64,000 bases of DNA from Neohoeflea coraliihabitans. GTDB lineage: Bacteria; Pseudomonadota; Alphaproteobacteria; Rhizobiales; Rhizobiaceae. The notes under the pieces are model-generated. The model saw only the letters and a program-made list of their open reading frames with translations, was not told the origin of the DNA and ran no database searches. Of the stretch, positions 55,884 through 64,000 are shown one piece after another (the first letter of the stretch is position 1; every line of letters begins with the position of its first letter). Where the stretch lies: assembly GCF_019334345.1 (NCBI RefSeq), contig NZ_JAHWQX010000002.1, forward strand, positions 744,001 through 808,000, in the 5' to 3' direction. The translations under genes were made by a program, and so were the position numbers.

Positions 55884-56804
55884 CTACGCCCCTCTCCGGC
55901 TGCGGCCATTGCGCAACGCGGCCCGGACCTTCGAAGCACCACCTTGCGAAATGAAGACGCCGACAAGAATGACGGACAGGGCGGTGGCGGTCTGCGGCCC
56001 CGGACGCTCGGCCAGGAACACCATGCCCCAGAGTAGTCCGAACAGCGGCACCAGATAATTGTTGAGCGCCAGAAAGGAGGCCTTGTGCGTCTCGAGGATC
56101 TTGAGCACCAGGATCTGAGCCAGTGCGGTGGCCACCAGGCCGAGAATGGCGATCGAAACAATTGCGGCCGGATCGGGCGCCAATGTCCAGGGGCGATCGA
56201 CAATCAGCGCCGCAGGGACGATGAACAGGCTGGCAACCAGCATTATGGCCGCAGAGGACTGCAGCTTCGGCAGAGCGCGCAGACGCCGGCTGTAGATGGT
56301 GGACAGGGCATAGCCGAGCGCACCACCGACGATCATCAATTGCCCCATGGCCTGGCTGCCGAGCTGCAGCAGCAGCGCAGGTCCGAACAAGAGCACAATG
56401 CCGCCAAGACCGATTGCAACGCCGATGACCTTTTGCAGATTCAATGGTTCATCATTGGTGAGGAAATGCGCAAGCAGGATGGTGAACAGGGGCACGGTCG
56501 ATACCAGAATGGCAGCAAGGCTTGAATCGATGCTGCGTTCGCCAAAGCTGATCAGCGAGAACGGTATGACATTGCCCAGCAACGCGATGGCGATGATGAC
56601 GGGCCAGTGAGCGCCGCGCGGCGGCAGGCCGTGGCCGGCGAGACGGGCCACGGACGCAAGCACAATAGCCGCAAGGCCAATCCGCCCGGCCGCGATGGTC
56701 AGTGGCGTCACCGTGCCGAGCGCCACCTTGATGAACAGGAACGAAGCGCCCCAGATGGCGGCCAGCAAAACAAGCAGCAGGTAACCAAAAATCTGGTTGC
56801 GCAT
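55884..56804 (-). CDS. EamA-family (DMT) transporter
   Basis: 306 residues, ten predicted helices in two EamA repeats: AAIWGASFLFIKVALG, and in the second half ALGYALSTIYSRRLRALPK, ATALAQILVLKILE, NNYLVPLFGLLWGMVFLAE. Probable exporter of a metabolite or amino acid. The ATG at 56804 has AGAGAG upstream; the open frame to 56942 is unlike the family. A basic C-terminus follows. Single gene. Confidence 0.9.
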   Translation of the reverse strand: MRNQIFGYLLLVLLAAIWGASFLFIKVALGTVTPLTIAAGRIGLAAIVLASVARLAGHGLPPRGAHWPVIIAIALLGNVIPFSLISFGERSIDSSLAAILVSTVPLFTILLAHFLTNDEPLNLQKVIGVAIGLGGIVLLFGPALLLQLGSQAMGQLMIVGGALGYALSTIYSRRLRALPKLQSSAAIMLVASLFIVPAALIVDRPWTLAPDPAAIVSIAILGLVATALAQILVLKILETHKASFLALNNYLVPLFGLLWGMVFLAERPGPQTATALSVILVGVFISQGGASKVRAALRNGRSRRGA

Positions 56805-56963
56805 AAAAATCTCTCTTCCGCGCGGGCTTGATAACGGATTGCGCCCGGTCCCGCCGCCCGCCGTTTCTGGCGCACAGCGTCCAGAATCACAAGGGAAATT
56901 GATCCTGGATGGAGCGGCGAAACGGACAGCATGCTGCGTCAACTGTCCGGGCGCTCCGAGCTT

Positions 56964-57767
56964 TTAAGTGCTGCGACCCTTGAACTCTGACATGCTCTCG
57001 TAGATCCCGAAGAAACGCCCGACGATGACGTCAAACATTCGTGCCGGAAGGATGCCGCGCACCAGGGGGAGGATATTGACGATCGCGGGCATCCGCAGGA
57101 AAATGCGGTTGCGCTCGATGGCCCGGACGATCTTCCTTGCCGTCGGTTCGGCTTGCAGGATCGGGATCACCGGTGATTTGACGCCATCGAACATGCCGGT
57201 ATCAATGTAGTAGGGCAGAACCGTCGTGACGCGCACGCCGTTCTTCTTTGCCTCCATTTCAAGCCGAAGCGAATCCGACCATCCGATCACCGCCCACTTG
57301 CTGGCACAATAAACCGACATGCCCGGATTGGACACCAGACCAGCGGCAGAGGCGATGTTGACCACGTGACCCGAGCCACGCCTGACCAGCCCTGGCAGCA
57401 AGGTGAGCGTCAGGTGCATGATCGCCGTGGTGTTGACCTGCATCGTCCTGTCGATGTCGGCGTGGCTGTGTTCGGCAAAATGTCGGCCGACGACGATGCC
57501 GGCATTGTTGATGAGGATGTCGACGGGCGGTCCCGCCTCCTCGTTGCGCGCGGCCATCGCCACCACGGCAGCTGTGTCGGTCACGTCGATACGGTGAAAT
57601 TCGGCCCTGGGGCCCAGGCGCTTGGCAGCCGACGCAATATTTTGCTCGCTCATGTCCCAGACGATGAGGCGCTTCAGTCCTTTGCTGAGTAGAATTTCAC
57701 CCATCAACAGGCCGATGCCCGAGGCCCCTCCGGTGATGAGGGCAGTGCGGCCGGTAATGACGGTCAT
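56964..57767 (-). CDS. Short-chain dehydrogenase/reductase
   Basis: 267 residues. TGGASGIG cofactor motif (about 13-20), INNAG, Ser and YCASK catalytic residues, and a C-terminal region (AIVNILPLVRGILPARMFDV) resembling retinol-dehydrogenase-like (RDH10/SDR16C) proteins. The cofactor-binding region has DMS after the second strand, suggesting NAD. The gene follows the aldehyde dehydrogenase by 15 nt, so alcohol-to-aldehyde-to-acid oxidation of a hydrophobic compound is plausible. Confidence 0.9.
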   Translation of the reverse strand: MTVITGRTALITGGASGIGLLMGEILLSKGLKRLIVWDMSEQNIASAAKRLGPRAEFHRIDVTDTAAVVAMAARNEEAGPPVDILINNAGIVVGRHFAEHSHADIDRTMQVNTTAIMHLTLTLLPGLVRRGSGHVVNIASAAGLVSNPGMSVYCASKWAVIGWSDSLRLEMEAKKNGVRVTTVLPYYIDTGMFDGVKSPVIPILQAEPTARKIVRAIERNRIFLRMPAIVNILPLVRGILPARMFDVIVGRFFGIYESMSEFKGRST

Positions 57768-57782
57768 GGAAGATTCCCCCGT

Positions 57783-59177
57783 TCAGCGGCCCAGAATACG
57801 AACGGCAAGGTCCGCCAAGCGGCCATAAGGCGGGCCAAGGCGCTCAAAGGTGTTGATGAAGCCGGGTTTGTAGACCGATCGCGCATGGCTCATGCGGCGA
57901 AATCCGTCGCGCCCGTGATAGGCGCCGATGCCACTCTTTCCGACACCGCCGAAGGGCAGATTGTCCTGCGCGACGTGCAACAGTGTTCCATTCAGCGTCA
58001 CCCCGCCGGAAATGGCCCCATCGAGGATCGTCCTGCGCGCCTCACCGTCATCGGTGAAAACGTAAAGGGCCAGCGGCCGCGAGCGGCGATGGATGAAAGC
58101 AAGCGCCTCATCAAGCGTTCTGTAGGTCACGATAGGAAGAATCGGGCCGAAGATCTCCTCGCTGAGAAGGAGCCCCTCCTCCGGCGCGTTGATCACCAGT
58201 GTCGGCGGAAACTTCTCGCCGTAATCCCCGGAGGGCCGGAGGATGGCCGCGCCGCTGTCCCGTGCCTCCTGCACAGCCTCAAGGAGACGTGTCCGGTGGC
58301 GCTCGGTGATGATGCTGGCATAACCGCTCTCCGACCTTTCGGCTGGATAGGCGGTCTCGATACCGCTGATGATCTCGCGCGCGAGGGCATCGGCCTTTGC
58401 CTCTGGCACCAGCACATAGTCCGGGGCGATGCAGGTCTGCCCGGCATTGCTGAATTTGCCGAGAACGATGGAGCGCGCGGCTTTGTCCAGAGGGTAGTCG
58501 GGGGCGAGAACGGCCGGAGACTTGCCGCCCAGTTCCAGGGTCACGGGCGTGAGGTTGGCCGCCGCCGCCTGCATCACTTTGCGGCCCACGCTCGTCGAAC
58601 CGGTGAAGAACAGATGATCGAACGGGAGCGCCGAGAAGGCCTGCGCGACCTCCACACCGCCGGTCTCGACGGCGACAACATCCGCATCGAAATATGCCGA
58701 GACGAGCCGCTGCAGCAGATCGGAAAAGCCGGGCGTTATTTCGGACGGCTTGATCAGGGCGCGGTTGCCGGCAGCGAGCACATCGACCAGGGGACCGAGG
58801 GCGAGAAACAATGGATAGTTCCAGGGTGAGATGATGCCGACGATCCCGAGCGGCTCGTAGCGTACCCAGGCAGTGCCGGGCTGGAACGGCCAGGCAACAT
58901 GGCGAGATTCATCGCGCATCCACTTTTTGAGATGAGCCGAGGTCGACCTTAAGCCTTTGAGAAGCGGCACAATTTCGAGAAGCTCCGTCTCCTGCCGGGG
59001 CCGCCCGCCGAAGTCTGTATCAATGACCCGGGCGATCTCTTCGCGGTTCTCGATCACCATGCGCCGGAGGCAGGCAAGGCGTTCCCTGCGCGTTGCCAGA
59101 TCAGGCACACGCTCTTGCCGGGAAGCCTGCCGGATGAGGTGGAAGGCCGGAAACTCAGAGTCAGCTGCATCTTGCAT
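57783..59177 (-). CDS. Aldehyde dehydrogenase (coniferyl-aldehyde/class 3-like)
   Basis: 464 residues, shorter than the common 480-500 class. EPLGIVGIISPWNYPL, ALIKPSEITPGFS, FTGSTSVGRKVM, LELGGKSPAVL (catalytic Glu) and FSNAGQTCIAPDYVL (catalytic Cys) are intact. The C-terminal NLPFGGVGKSGIGAYHG and following residues match class 3 fatty/coniferyl aldehyde dehydrogenases. First gene of the two-gene ALDH-SDR operon. Confidence 0.93.
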   Translation of the reverse strand: MQDAADSEFPAFHLIRQASRQERVPDLATRRERLACLRRMVIENREEIARVIDTDFGGRPRQETELLEIVPLLKGLRSTSAHLKKWMRDESRHVAWPFQPGTAWVRYEPLGIVGIISPWNYPLFLALGPLVDVLAAGNRALIKPSEITPGFSDLLQRLVSAYFDADVVAVETGGVEVAQAFSALPFDHLFFTGSTSVGRKVMQAAAANLTPVTLELGGKSPAVLAPDYPLDKAARSIVLGKFSNAGQTCIAPDYVLVPEAKADALAREIISGIETAYPAERSESGYASIITERHRTRLLEAVQEARDSGAAILRPSGDYGEKFPPTLVINAPEEGLLLSEEIFGPILPIVTYRTLDEALAFIHRRSRPLALYVFTDDGEARRTILDGAISGGVTLNGTLLHVAQDNLPFGGVGKSGIGAYHGRDGFRRMSHARSVYKPGFINTFERLGPPYGRLADLAVRILGR

Positions 59178-59627
59178 GGATGGACTTTCACTTGCGCGAG
59201 GCCGGAAGCATTGCAGTCCAAGCGCTCAAGCGCCAGGCACACTGAACCGTAGCCGGCGAGCCGGCCAGTTGACGTTAGTGAATAATTGGTAAACTTGCAC
59301 GGACATTCAAGGTCTGGTTGTCGCGCCTGTTCAGGCCCCGTCAAGGGCAGAGTGCCGATCAGATCCAGAGACGTGGATCAGGTTTTCGTTATGCCATCTT
59401 GGCTTGCTTCCGGCTGCGCCCTGCTTCCATAAGAAAGCGCTATCGTCATATGCTGATGGCAATAAGCGGACACCGGAGTGGATACCTTAACTGATCGCCC
59501 CAGATGACGGACTGAGTGCATCCTTTCGGAATGCCGACTTTGCAACCGAGTTTCAGCGGCGGTTCAGGGCGCTTTGAACCAACCGGCAACGGACAACCTC
59601 CCCAGCAGAAAGACGCAGGATCCAACG
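59178..59627. other. 450-bp intergenic region between ALDH and RND operons
   Basis: No ORF here has family similarity or a good ribosome-binding site. TTGACG at 59269-59274 with TAAACT at 59290-59295 (15 bp apart) is a weak promoter candidate for the plus strand. The imperfect dyad TTAGTGAATAATTGGTAA (59274-59291) resembles a TetR-type site and could control either operon. Otherwise I see nothing. Confidence 0.35.
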
Positions 59628-60764
59628 ATGAGCGATGAAACCGAACAGCTCAGCTTCGAAGATGATCGGGGCACCTCCCGCTCCACATGGCTCGCGGCGG
59701 GGCTGGTCGCGGCAATCGTCGTGTGGATGGGCAGCGGCTATTTTCTGCCGTCGGGAAGCGAGGTTGCACCGCCACCTGCCGACAAGCGGGTCGAGGCGGC
59801 GGTCACGGTCACCAGATCCTCGGCACAGCCCGTCACGCTTTTCTTCCACGCGGAAGGCCAGGCACTGCCGGACCGTGACACGTCGATCCGCGCCGAGAGT
59901 TCAGGCGATGTGGCCGAAGTGCTGGTGTCGAAAGGCGATGACGTTGAAAACGGCGCCGTCATTGCACGGCTTTCGGCAACCCGGGCCGAGGCAGAGCTTG
60001 CGCGCGCTCGCGAAGAGCTTGTCCGCGCGCAGCGGGAATTCGACAATGCATCGCAGTTGCTCGATCGCGGTGTCGCGACGGCGGACCGGGTCAGCGATGC
60101 GCGCGCCAGTCTGGCGGGAGCCGAGGCGGCTGTCACCGCCGCCGAGGAGACGATCCGGTCGCTGGAGATCATCGCACCGTTTGCCGGGCGCATCGAGACG
60201 CTATCGCTCGACCCGGGCGAATTCATGCAGGCTGGCGCGGAGGTGGGGCGCATTGTCGATAATCGTCCGTTGACGGTTGCCATCCAGGTGCCGCAGCAAG
60301 CTCTTCGCCGTATTCAGAATGGCCAGACTGCTGCGGTCAACTTCATCACCGGCGAAGAGCGCCAGGGCGTCGTCAGCTTCGTGGGCACCTCCGCCAATGC
60401 CGAAACCAGGACGTTTCTCGCCGAAATCGATGTGGCGAACGAGGATGGCGCCATCCCCGCCGGGATCTCCGCCGAGATTCGCATTCCGACGGGCGAGGCC
60501 GAGGCGCATTTTCTTCAGCCGTCAACGGTGTCTCTCAGTCCCACGGGACGGCTGGGCGTCAAGTCGGTCGGCGAGGACAATGTCGTCGTTTTCCATCCCA
60601 TAACGATCGTGCGCGCCGAGATCGACGGCATCTGGGTGACCGGGCTGCCGGATGAGGCAAATGTCATCACGGTCGGACAGGGCTTCGTCAATGAAGGCGA
60701 GACGGTCAGACCATCAACCGCGCCAGAGCCGCTTGAAGAACCGGCGCAGGAGACTGCCCGGTGA
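59628..60764 (+). CDS. RND efflux periplasmic adaptor (membrane fusion protein)
   Basis: 378 residues. One N-terminal membrane helix (about 22-40) and then HlyD/AcrA-like domains: lipoyl half RAESSGDVAEVLVSKGDDVE, alpha hairpin (ARAREELVRAQREFDNASQL), second lipoyl half IIAPFAGRIETLSLDPGEFM, beta-barrel ITGEERQGVVSFVGTSANAE. The ATG at 59628 has CAGGA 6 nt upstream; a TTG at 59574 is possible. It links the RND pump to an outer-membrane channel not encoded here. Overlaps the pump start by 4 nt. Confidence 0.9.
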   Translation: MSDETEQLSFEDDRGTSRSTWLAAGLVAAIVVWMGSGYFLPSGSEVAPPPADKRVEAAVTVTRSSAQPVTLFFHAEGQALPDRDTSIRAESSGDVAEVLVSKGDDVENGAVIARLSATRAEAELARAREELVRAQREFDNASQLLDRGVATADRVSDARASLAGAEAAVTAAEETIRSLEIIAPFAGRIETLSLDPGEFMQAGAEVGRIVDNRPLTVAIQVPQQALRRIQNGQTAAVNFITGEERQGVVSFVGTSANAETRTFLAEIDVANEDGAIPAGISAEIRIPTGEAEAHFLQPSTVSLSPTGRLGVKSVGEDNVVVFHPITIVRAEIDGIWVTGLPDEANVITVGQGFVNEGETVRPSTAPEPLEEPAQETAR

Positions 60765-63700
60765 ACGCCCTGATTGACGCTTCCTTCTCACGCGGCCGCG
60801 TGGTGCTCATTGCTCTCGTGATGATCCTCGGTTTCGGCGCCTTTGCCTATGTCTCCATCCCGAAAGAAGCCAATCCCGAAGTGCCGCTGCCGCTGGTCTA
60901 CGTGTCAACGGGTCTTGAAGGGATCAGTCCGACGGACGCCGAACGGCTTTTGGTCGAACCGATGGAGTCCGAATTCGCGGCGATCACCGGACTGGAACGG
61001 ATTGAAAGCCATGCCTCGGAAGGCTTTGCCAGCGTGCAGCTTGAATTTGCGCCCGGCGGCGACATCGACGAAGCGCTCGACAAGGTGCGCGAGGCCGCAG
61101 ACCGGGTCAAAAACGACCTGCCCGAGGACGCATCCGAGCTGACCATCACCGAGATCAACACGGCGCTTTTCCCGATCATCACCGCGATCATTTCAGGGCC
61201 TGTGCCGGAGCGCGCGCTCAACGATCTTGCCAAGGCGGCACAGGAGGCCATCGAAGCCTTGCCCGGAGTGCTCGAGGTCGATCTCGGCGGCGCTCGCGAT
61301 GAGTTCCTGGAAGTGCTCATCGATCCGACGGTGTTCCAGACCTATAATCTGAGCTTCGACGAACTGATCGGGCAGCTGCAACGCAACAATCGCCTGATCG
61401 CGGCCGGGGCCATCGAAACGGGCGGCGGCCGCATCGTCTTGAAGGTGCCGGGGCTGATCGAAGATCCCGAGGATGTGATGGAAATGCCGGTCAAGGTGCG
61501 CGGCGATGCCGTCGTCACGTTCGCGGATGTGGCAACGATCCGGCGCAGCTTCGAGGATCCGACGAGTTTTGCGCGCATTGATGGACAGCCGGCGCTGGCG
61601 CTCGAGGTCAAGAAGCGGTCGGGAGCCAATATCATCAACACGGTTGCGGCGACAAAAGCGGCCGTGGAGGCTCTGAGCTCCGACTGGCCGGACAGCATCG
61701 AAGTCACCTATCTTCAGGACCAGTCAGAGCAGGTGGACACGCTTCTCGCCGACCTTGAAGCAAATGTGATCGCCGCGGTGATCCTCGTGATGACCGTCAT
61801 CATCTTTGCGCTCGGGATGCGATCGGCAATCCTTGTCGGCCTGGCAATACCCGGCGCCTTTCTCGCTGGTGTCAGCGCCTTGTGGGCGATGGGATACACG
61901 ATGAACATCGTCGTCTTGTTCTCCCTCATCTTGGTCGTCGGCATGCTGGTCGACGGTGCGATCGTGACCACCGAACTGGCGGACCGGCGACTGCAGGAAG
62001 GCGCCTCGCCGCGCGAGGCCTATGCGGCGGCGGCCAAGCGCATGGCCTGGCCGATCATCGCTTCCACCGCGACAACGCTCAGCGTGTTCTTTCCGCTGCT
62101 GTTCTGGACCGGCATGGTCGGCGAATTCATGAAATTTCTGCCGGTGACCGTCATTCTGACCCTGTTTGCCTCGCTGTTCATGGCACTGATCTTCATCCCC
62201 GTGCTTGGCAGCGTCATCGGCCGGCGGCAGCCGCAAAGCGCCGCGGCCAAACGCAGCCTCTATGAGGCCGAACGGGGCGACCCGCGGCGCATCGGCGGTC
62301 TGACGGGCGTTTATGTCCGGATGCTGGAATGGGCCATCCTGCGTCCTGCGGCGACCGCGCTGCTCGCTCTGGCGCTGCTGTTGGGCGGCTTCGGTCTCTA
62401 CGGGCAGTTCGGCAAGGGCCTGACCTTCTTTCCCTCGGTGGAGCCCGAATTCATGCAGGTGCAGGTGCGGGCCGGTGACAATTTCTCGATCTACAACAGG
62501 GACGCACTGGTGCGGCGGGTGGAGGAGCGACTTCTGAAATATGAGGAGATAGCCACCGTCTATGCTCGCTCGACGATGAGCGCCGGCGGCGGCGATGACG
62601 AGACGATCGGCACGCTGCAACTGGAGCTGACCGACTGGGACACGCGCCGCCCGGCCGAACAGATCGGCGCCGACATTCGCCGAGACGTGGCCGACATCGC
62701 CGGAATCGACGTGCAGGTGCAAACCGAGAGCGGCGGCCCGACCAGCGGCAAACCGGTCAATCTGAGGATTGCCGCGCGCAACCCGGCCGTCCAGTCCGAC
62801 AGCGTCGATCAGGTTCTGTCTGTGATGCAGCAGATCGGCGGCTTCACGGATGTCACCGACAGCCGTCCCGTTCCCGGAGTGGAAGTCTCGATCAATGTGG
62901 ACCGGGCGGAAGCGGCGCGTTACGGCGCCGATGTCAGCCTGCTGGGCCAGGCGGTGCAGCTTCTCACCCGCGGCATTGCGGTCGCCGACTATCGCCCCGA
63001 TGATGCCGATGGCGAACTTGATATCCGCGTGCGCTTCCCGGCTGAAGAGCGGTCATTGTCTGAACTCGGCAATCTGCGTGTGCCGACCTCTGCCGGCCTT
63101 GTGCCGATTTCCAACTTCGTGACATTCGCGCCCGCAGAGCGCACCGGCACGATCACGCGGATCGATGAGCAACGGGTGGTCTCGATCGAGGCGAATGTCG
63201 CGCCCGGCGTTCTCGTCAATGATCAGATCACCGCGATCCGGGCTGCGCTCGACCGCGCAGAATGGCCGGACGGCGTGACCTACAGCTTTGCCGGCGAAGC
63301 GGAGGATCAGGCCGAGACGATGGCGTTTCTGGGCGGCGCCTTCGTTGCCGCGATCCTCTTGATGCTGATCATCCTGGTCTTGCAGTTCAACAATTTCTAC
63401 CAGGCCTTCGTGGTGATGAGCGCCATCGTCTTCTCGGTGGCGGGCGTGCTGCTCGGGCTGCTCATCACCGGCCGCCCTTTTGGCGTCGTCATGGGCGGTA
63501 TCGGGGTGATCGCGCTTGCCGGTATCGTGGTCAACAACAATATCGTGCTGATCGATACCTATAACGATCTCAAGCGCGGCGGACTGGCTCCGCGCGAGGC
63601 CGCTCTTCGCACCGGCGCGCAACGCCTGCGGCCTGTGATGCTGACCTCGGTGACAACCGCGCTTGGCCTGATGCCGATGGTGCTCGGCGCCAATCTGAAT

Positions 63701-63931
63701 TTCTTCACCCGCGAGATCGTGTTCGGTGCCCCCTCGACGCAATACTGGACGGAGCTTTCCAGCGCCATCGTTGGCGGATTGCTGGTGGCGACGCTGCTGA
63801 CCCTGGTGCTCACACCGGCCCTGTTGATGCTGGGTGAAATAAGTCTCTGGCGCCGAAAGAAGGCGAAGGCTGATCCGGCACCCGTCCAGGATTCGGATGG
63901 AGCGCCGCCGGAGGGCGCAACGCAAATTTGA
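60761..63931 (+). CDS. RND efflux transporter permease
   Basis: 1056 residues, about twelve helices and two large periplasmic loops, full AcrB-family length. Starts with GTG overlapping the adaptor stop. The TM4 motif is VDGAIV (D398 followed by Gly) where AcrB has two aspartates. TM10 has VNNNIVLID (N925-N927) where AcrB has a lysine. The proton-relay residues thus differ from AcrB, as in several alphaproteobacterial RND pumps. Substrates unknown. Confidence 0.93.
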   Translation: MNALIDASFSRGRVVLIALVMILGFGAFAYVSIPKEANPEVPLPLVYVSTGLEGISPTDAERLLVEPMESEFAAITGLERIESHASEGFASVQLEFAPGGDIDEALDKVREAADRVKNDLPEDASELTITEINTALFPIITAIISGPVPERALNDLAKAAQEAIEALPGVLEVDLGGARDEFLEVLIDPTVFQTYNLSFDELIGQLQRNNRLIAAGAIETGGGRIVLKVPGLIEDPEDVMEMPVKVRGDAVVTFADVATIRRSFEDPTSFARIDGQPALALEVKKRSGANIINTVAATKAAVEALSSDWPDSIEVTYLQDQSEQVDTLLADLEANVIAAVILVMTVIIFALGMRSAILVGLAIPGAFLAGVSALWAMGYTMNIVVLFSLILVVGMLVDGAIVTTELADRRLQEGASPREAYAAAAKRMAWPIIASTATTLSVFFPLLFWTGMVGEFMKFLPVTVILTLFASLFMALIFIPVLGSVIGRRQPQSAAAKRSLYEAERGDPRRIGGLTGVYVRMLEWAILRPAATALLALALLLGGFGLYGQFGKGLTFFPSVEPEFMQVQVRAGDNFSIYNRDALVRRVEERLLKYEEIATVYARSTMSAGGGDDETIGTLQLELTDWDTRRPAEQIGADIRRDVADIAGIDVQVQTESGGPTSGKPVNLRIAARNPAVQSDSVDQVLSVMQQIGGFTDVTDSRPVPGVEVSINVDRAEAARYGADVSLLGQAVQLLTRGIAVADYRPDDADGELDIRVRFPAEERSLSELGNLRVPTSAGLVPISNFVTFAPAERTGTITRIDEQRVVSIEANVAPGVLVNDQITAIRAALDRAEWPDGVTYSFAGEAEDQAETMAFLGGAFVAAILLMLIILVLQFNNFYQAFVVMSAIVFSVAGVLLGLLITGRPFGVVMGGIGVIALAGIVVNNNIVLIDTYNDLKRGGLAPREAALRTGAQRLRPVMLTSVTTALGLMPMVLGANLNFFTREIVFGAPSTQYWTELSSAIVGGLLVATLLTLVLTPALLMLGEISLWRRKKAKADPAPVQDSDGAPPEGATQI

Positions 63932-63956
63932 GCCGCCGTGGCTTTTGCTTTCGCGA

Positions 63957-63994
63957 GGTGGGTCACGGATCAGGCCCGTCTGAGGTGGCCCACC
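63957..63994. terminator. Hairpin after the RND operon
   Basis: GGTGGGTCAC (63957-63966) pairs at 9 of 10 positions (one G-T) with GTGGCCCACC (63985-63994). No T-run is visible before the window ends, so terminator status is uncertain. Confidence 0.45.
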
Positions 63995-64000
63995 CGAAAC

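Overview
The window is GC-rich (about 60-63%, judged by eye) chromosomal DNA of an alphaproteobacterium, most likely of the order Hyphomicrobiales (Rhizobiales). The evidence is the propionyl-CoA/methylmalonyl-CoA operon facing a PccR-type regulator, DUF1236 and EAL/GGDEF proteins of the type common in that order, many ABC and TRAP uptake systems, and very frequent ATGA/TGATG start-stop overlaps. The genus cannot be fixed from the sequence alone. I see no CRISPR array, transposase, integrase, rRNA or origin.

Layout. 1-7.4 kb (minus): surface polysaccharide genes. A CDP-sugar block (glucose-1-phosphate cytidylyltransferase, CDP-glucose 4,6-dehydratase, RmlC-like epimerase, truncated sugar C-methyltransferase) is preceded by four glycosyltransferase genes, one a fusion of two transferases. 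7.4-11.4 kb: ribokinase, a membrane-anchored hypothetical protein, a nitronate monooxygenase-like flavoprotein. 11.4-14.7 kb: tRNA-Thr(CGT) followed by a small accessory patch: an AT-richer XRE regulator/HEPN-domain pair, two small ORFs, and a GSU2403-type nucleotidyltransferase preceded by two near-identical palindromes. 15-18.6 kb: DUF1236 secreted protein and a CHASE-PAS-GGDEF-EAL protein. 18.6-26.3 kb: pccB, a small conserved-position ORF, pccA, methylmalonyl-CoA mutase, and divergent pccR with a candidate operator. 26.4-28.5 kb: aroQ, persulfide-dioxygenase-like metallohydrolase, 1-Cys peroxiredoxin. 28.6-31.8 kb: TRAP transporter dctPQM.

31.8-46.4 kb (minus) is the most unusual part: twelve tightly packed genes read from 46392 down to 31767. 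They encode a FAH-family hydrolase, an alpha/beta hydrolase, an amidohydrolase, a Liv-type ABC transporter (LivH, LivM, LivJ, LivG), a LivF ATPase fused to a UPF0261/Tm-1-like domain, a TIM-barrel PEP-hydrolase-like protein (the other half of the plant Tm-1 architecture), a long flotillin, an SRPBCC protein, and an SRPBCC-quinone oxidoreductase fusion. A divergent GntR/FCD regulator and a translationally coupled FCD protein without a DNA-binding domain (46.6-47.8 kb) probably control it. I read it as an uptake-and-catabolism system of unknown substrate organised with a membrane scaffold.

48-55.9 kb (plus) is a seven-gene sugar operon: periplasmic binding protein, double ATPase, two different permeases, LacI regulator, Gfo/Idh/MocA dehydrogenase and PfkB kinase, with a perfect 24-bp palindrome in front. 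55.9-64 kb: EamA exporter, SDR and aldehyde dehydrogenase (minus), then an RND efflux pair (plus).
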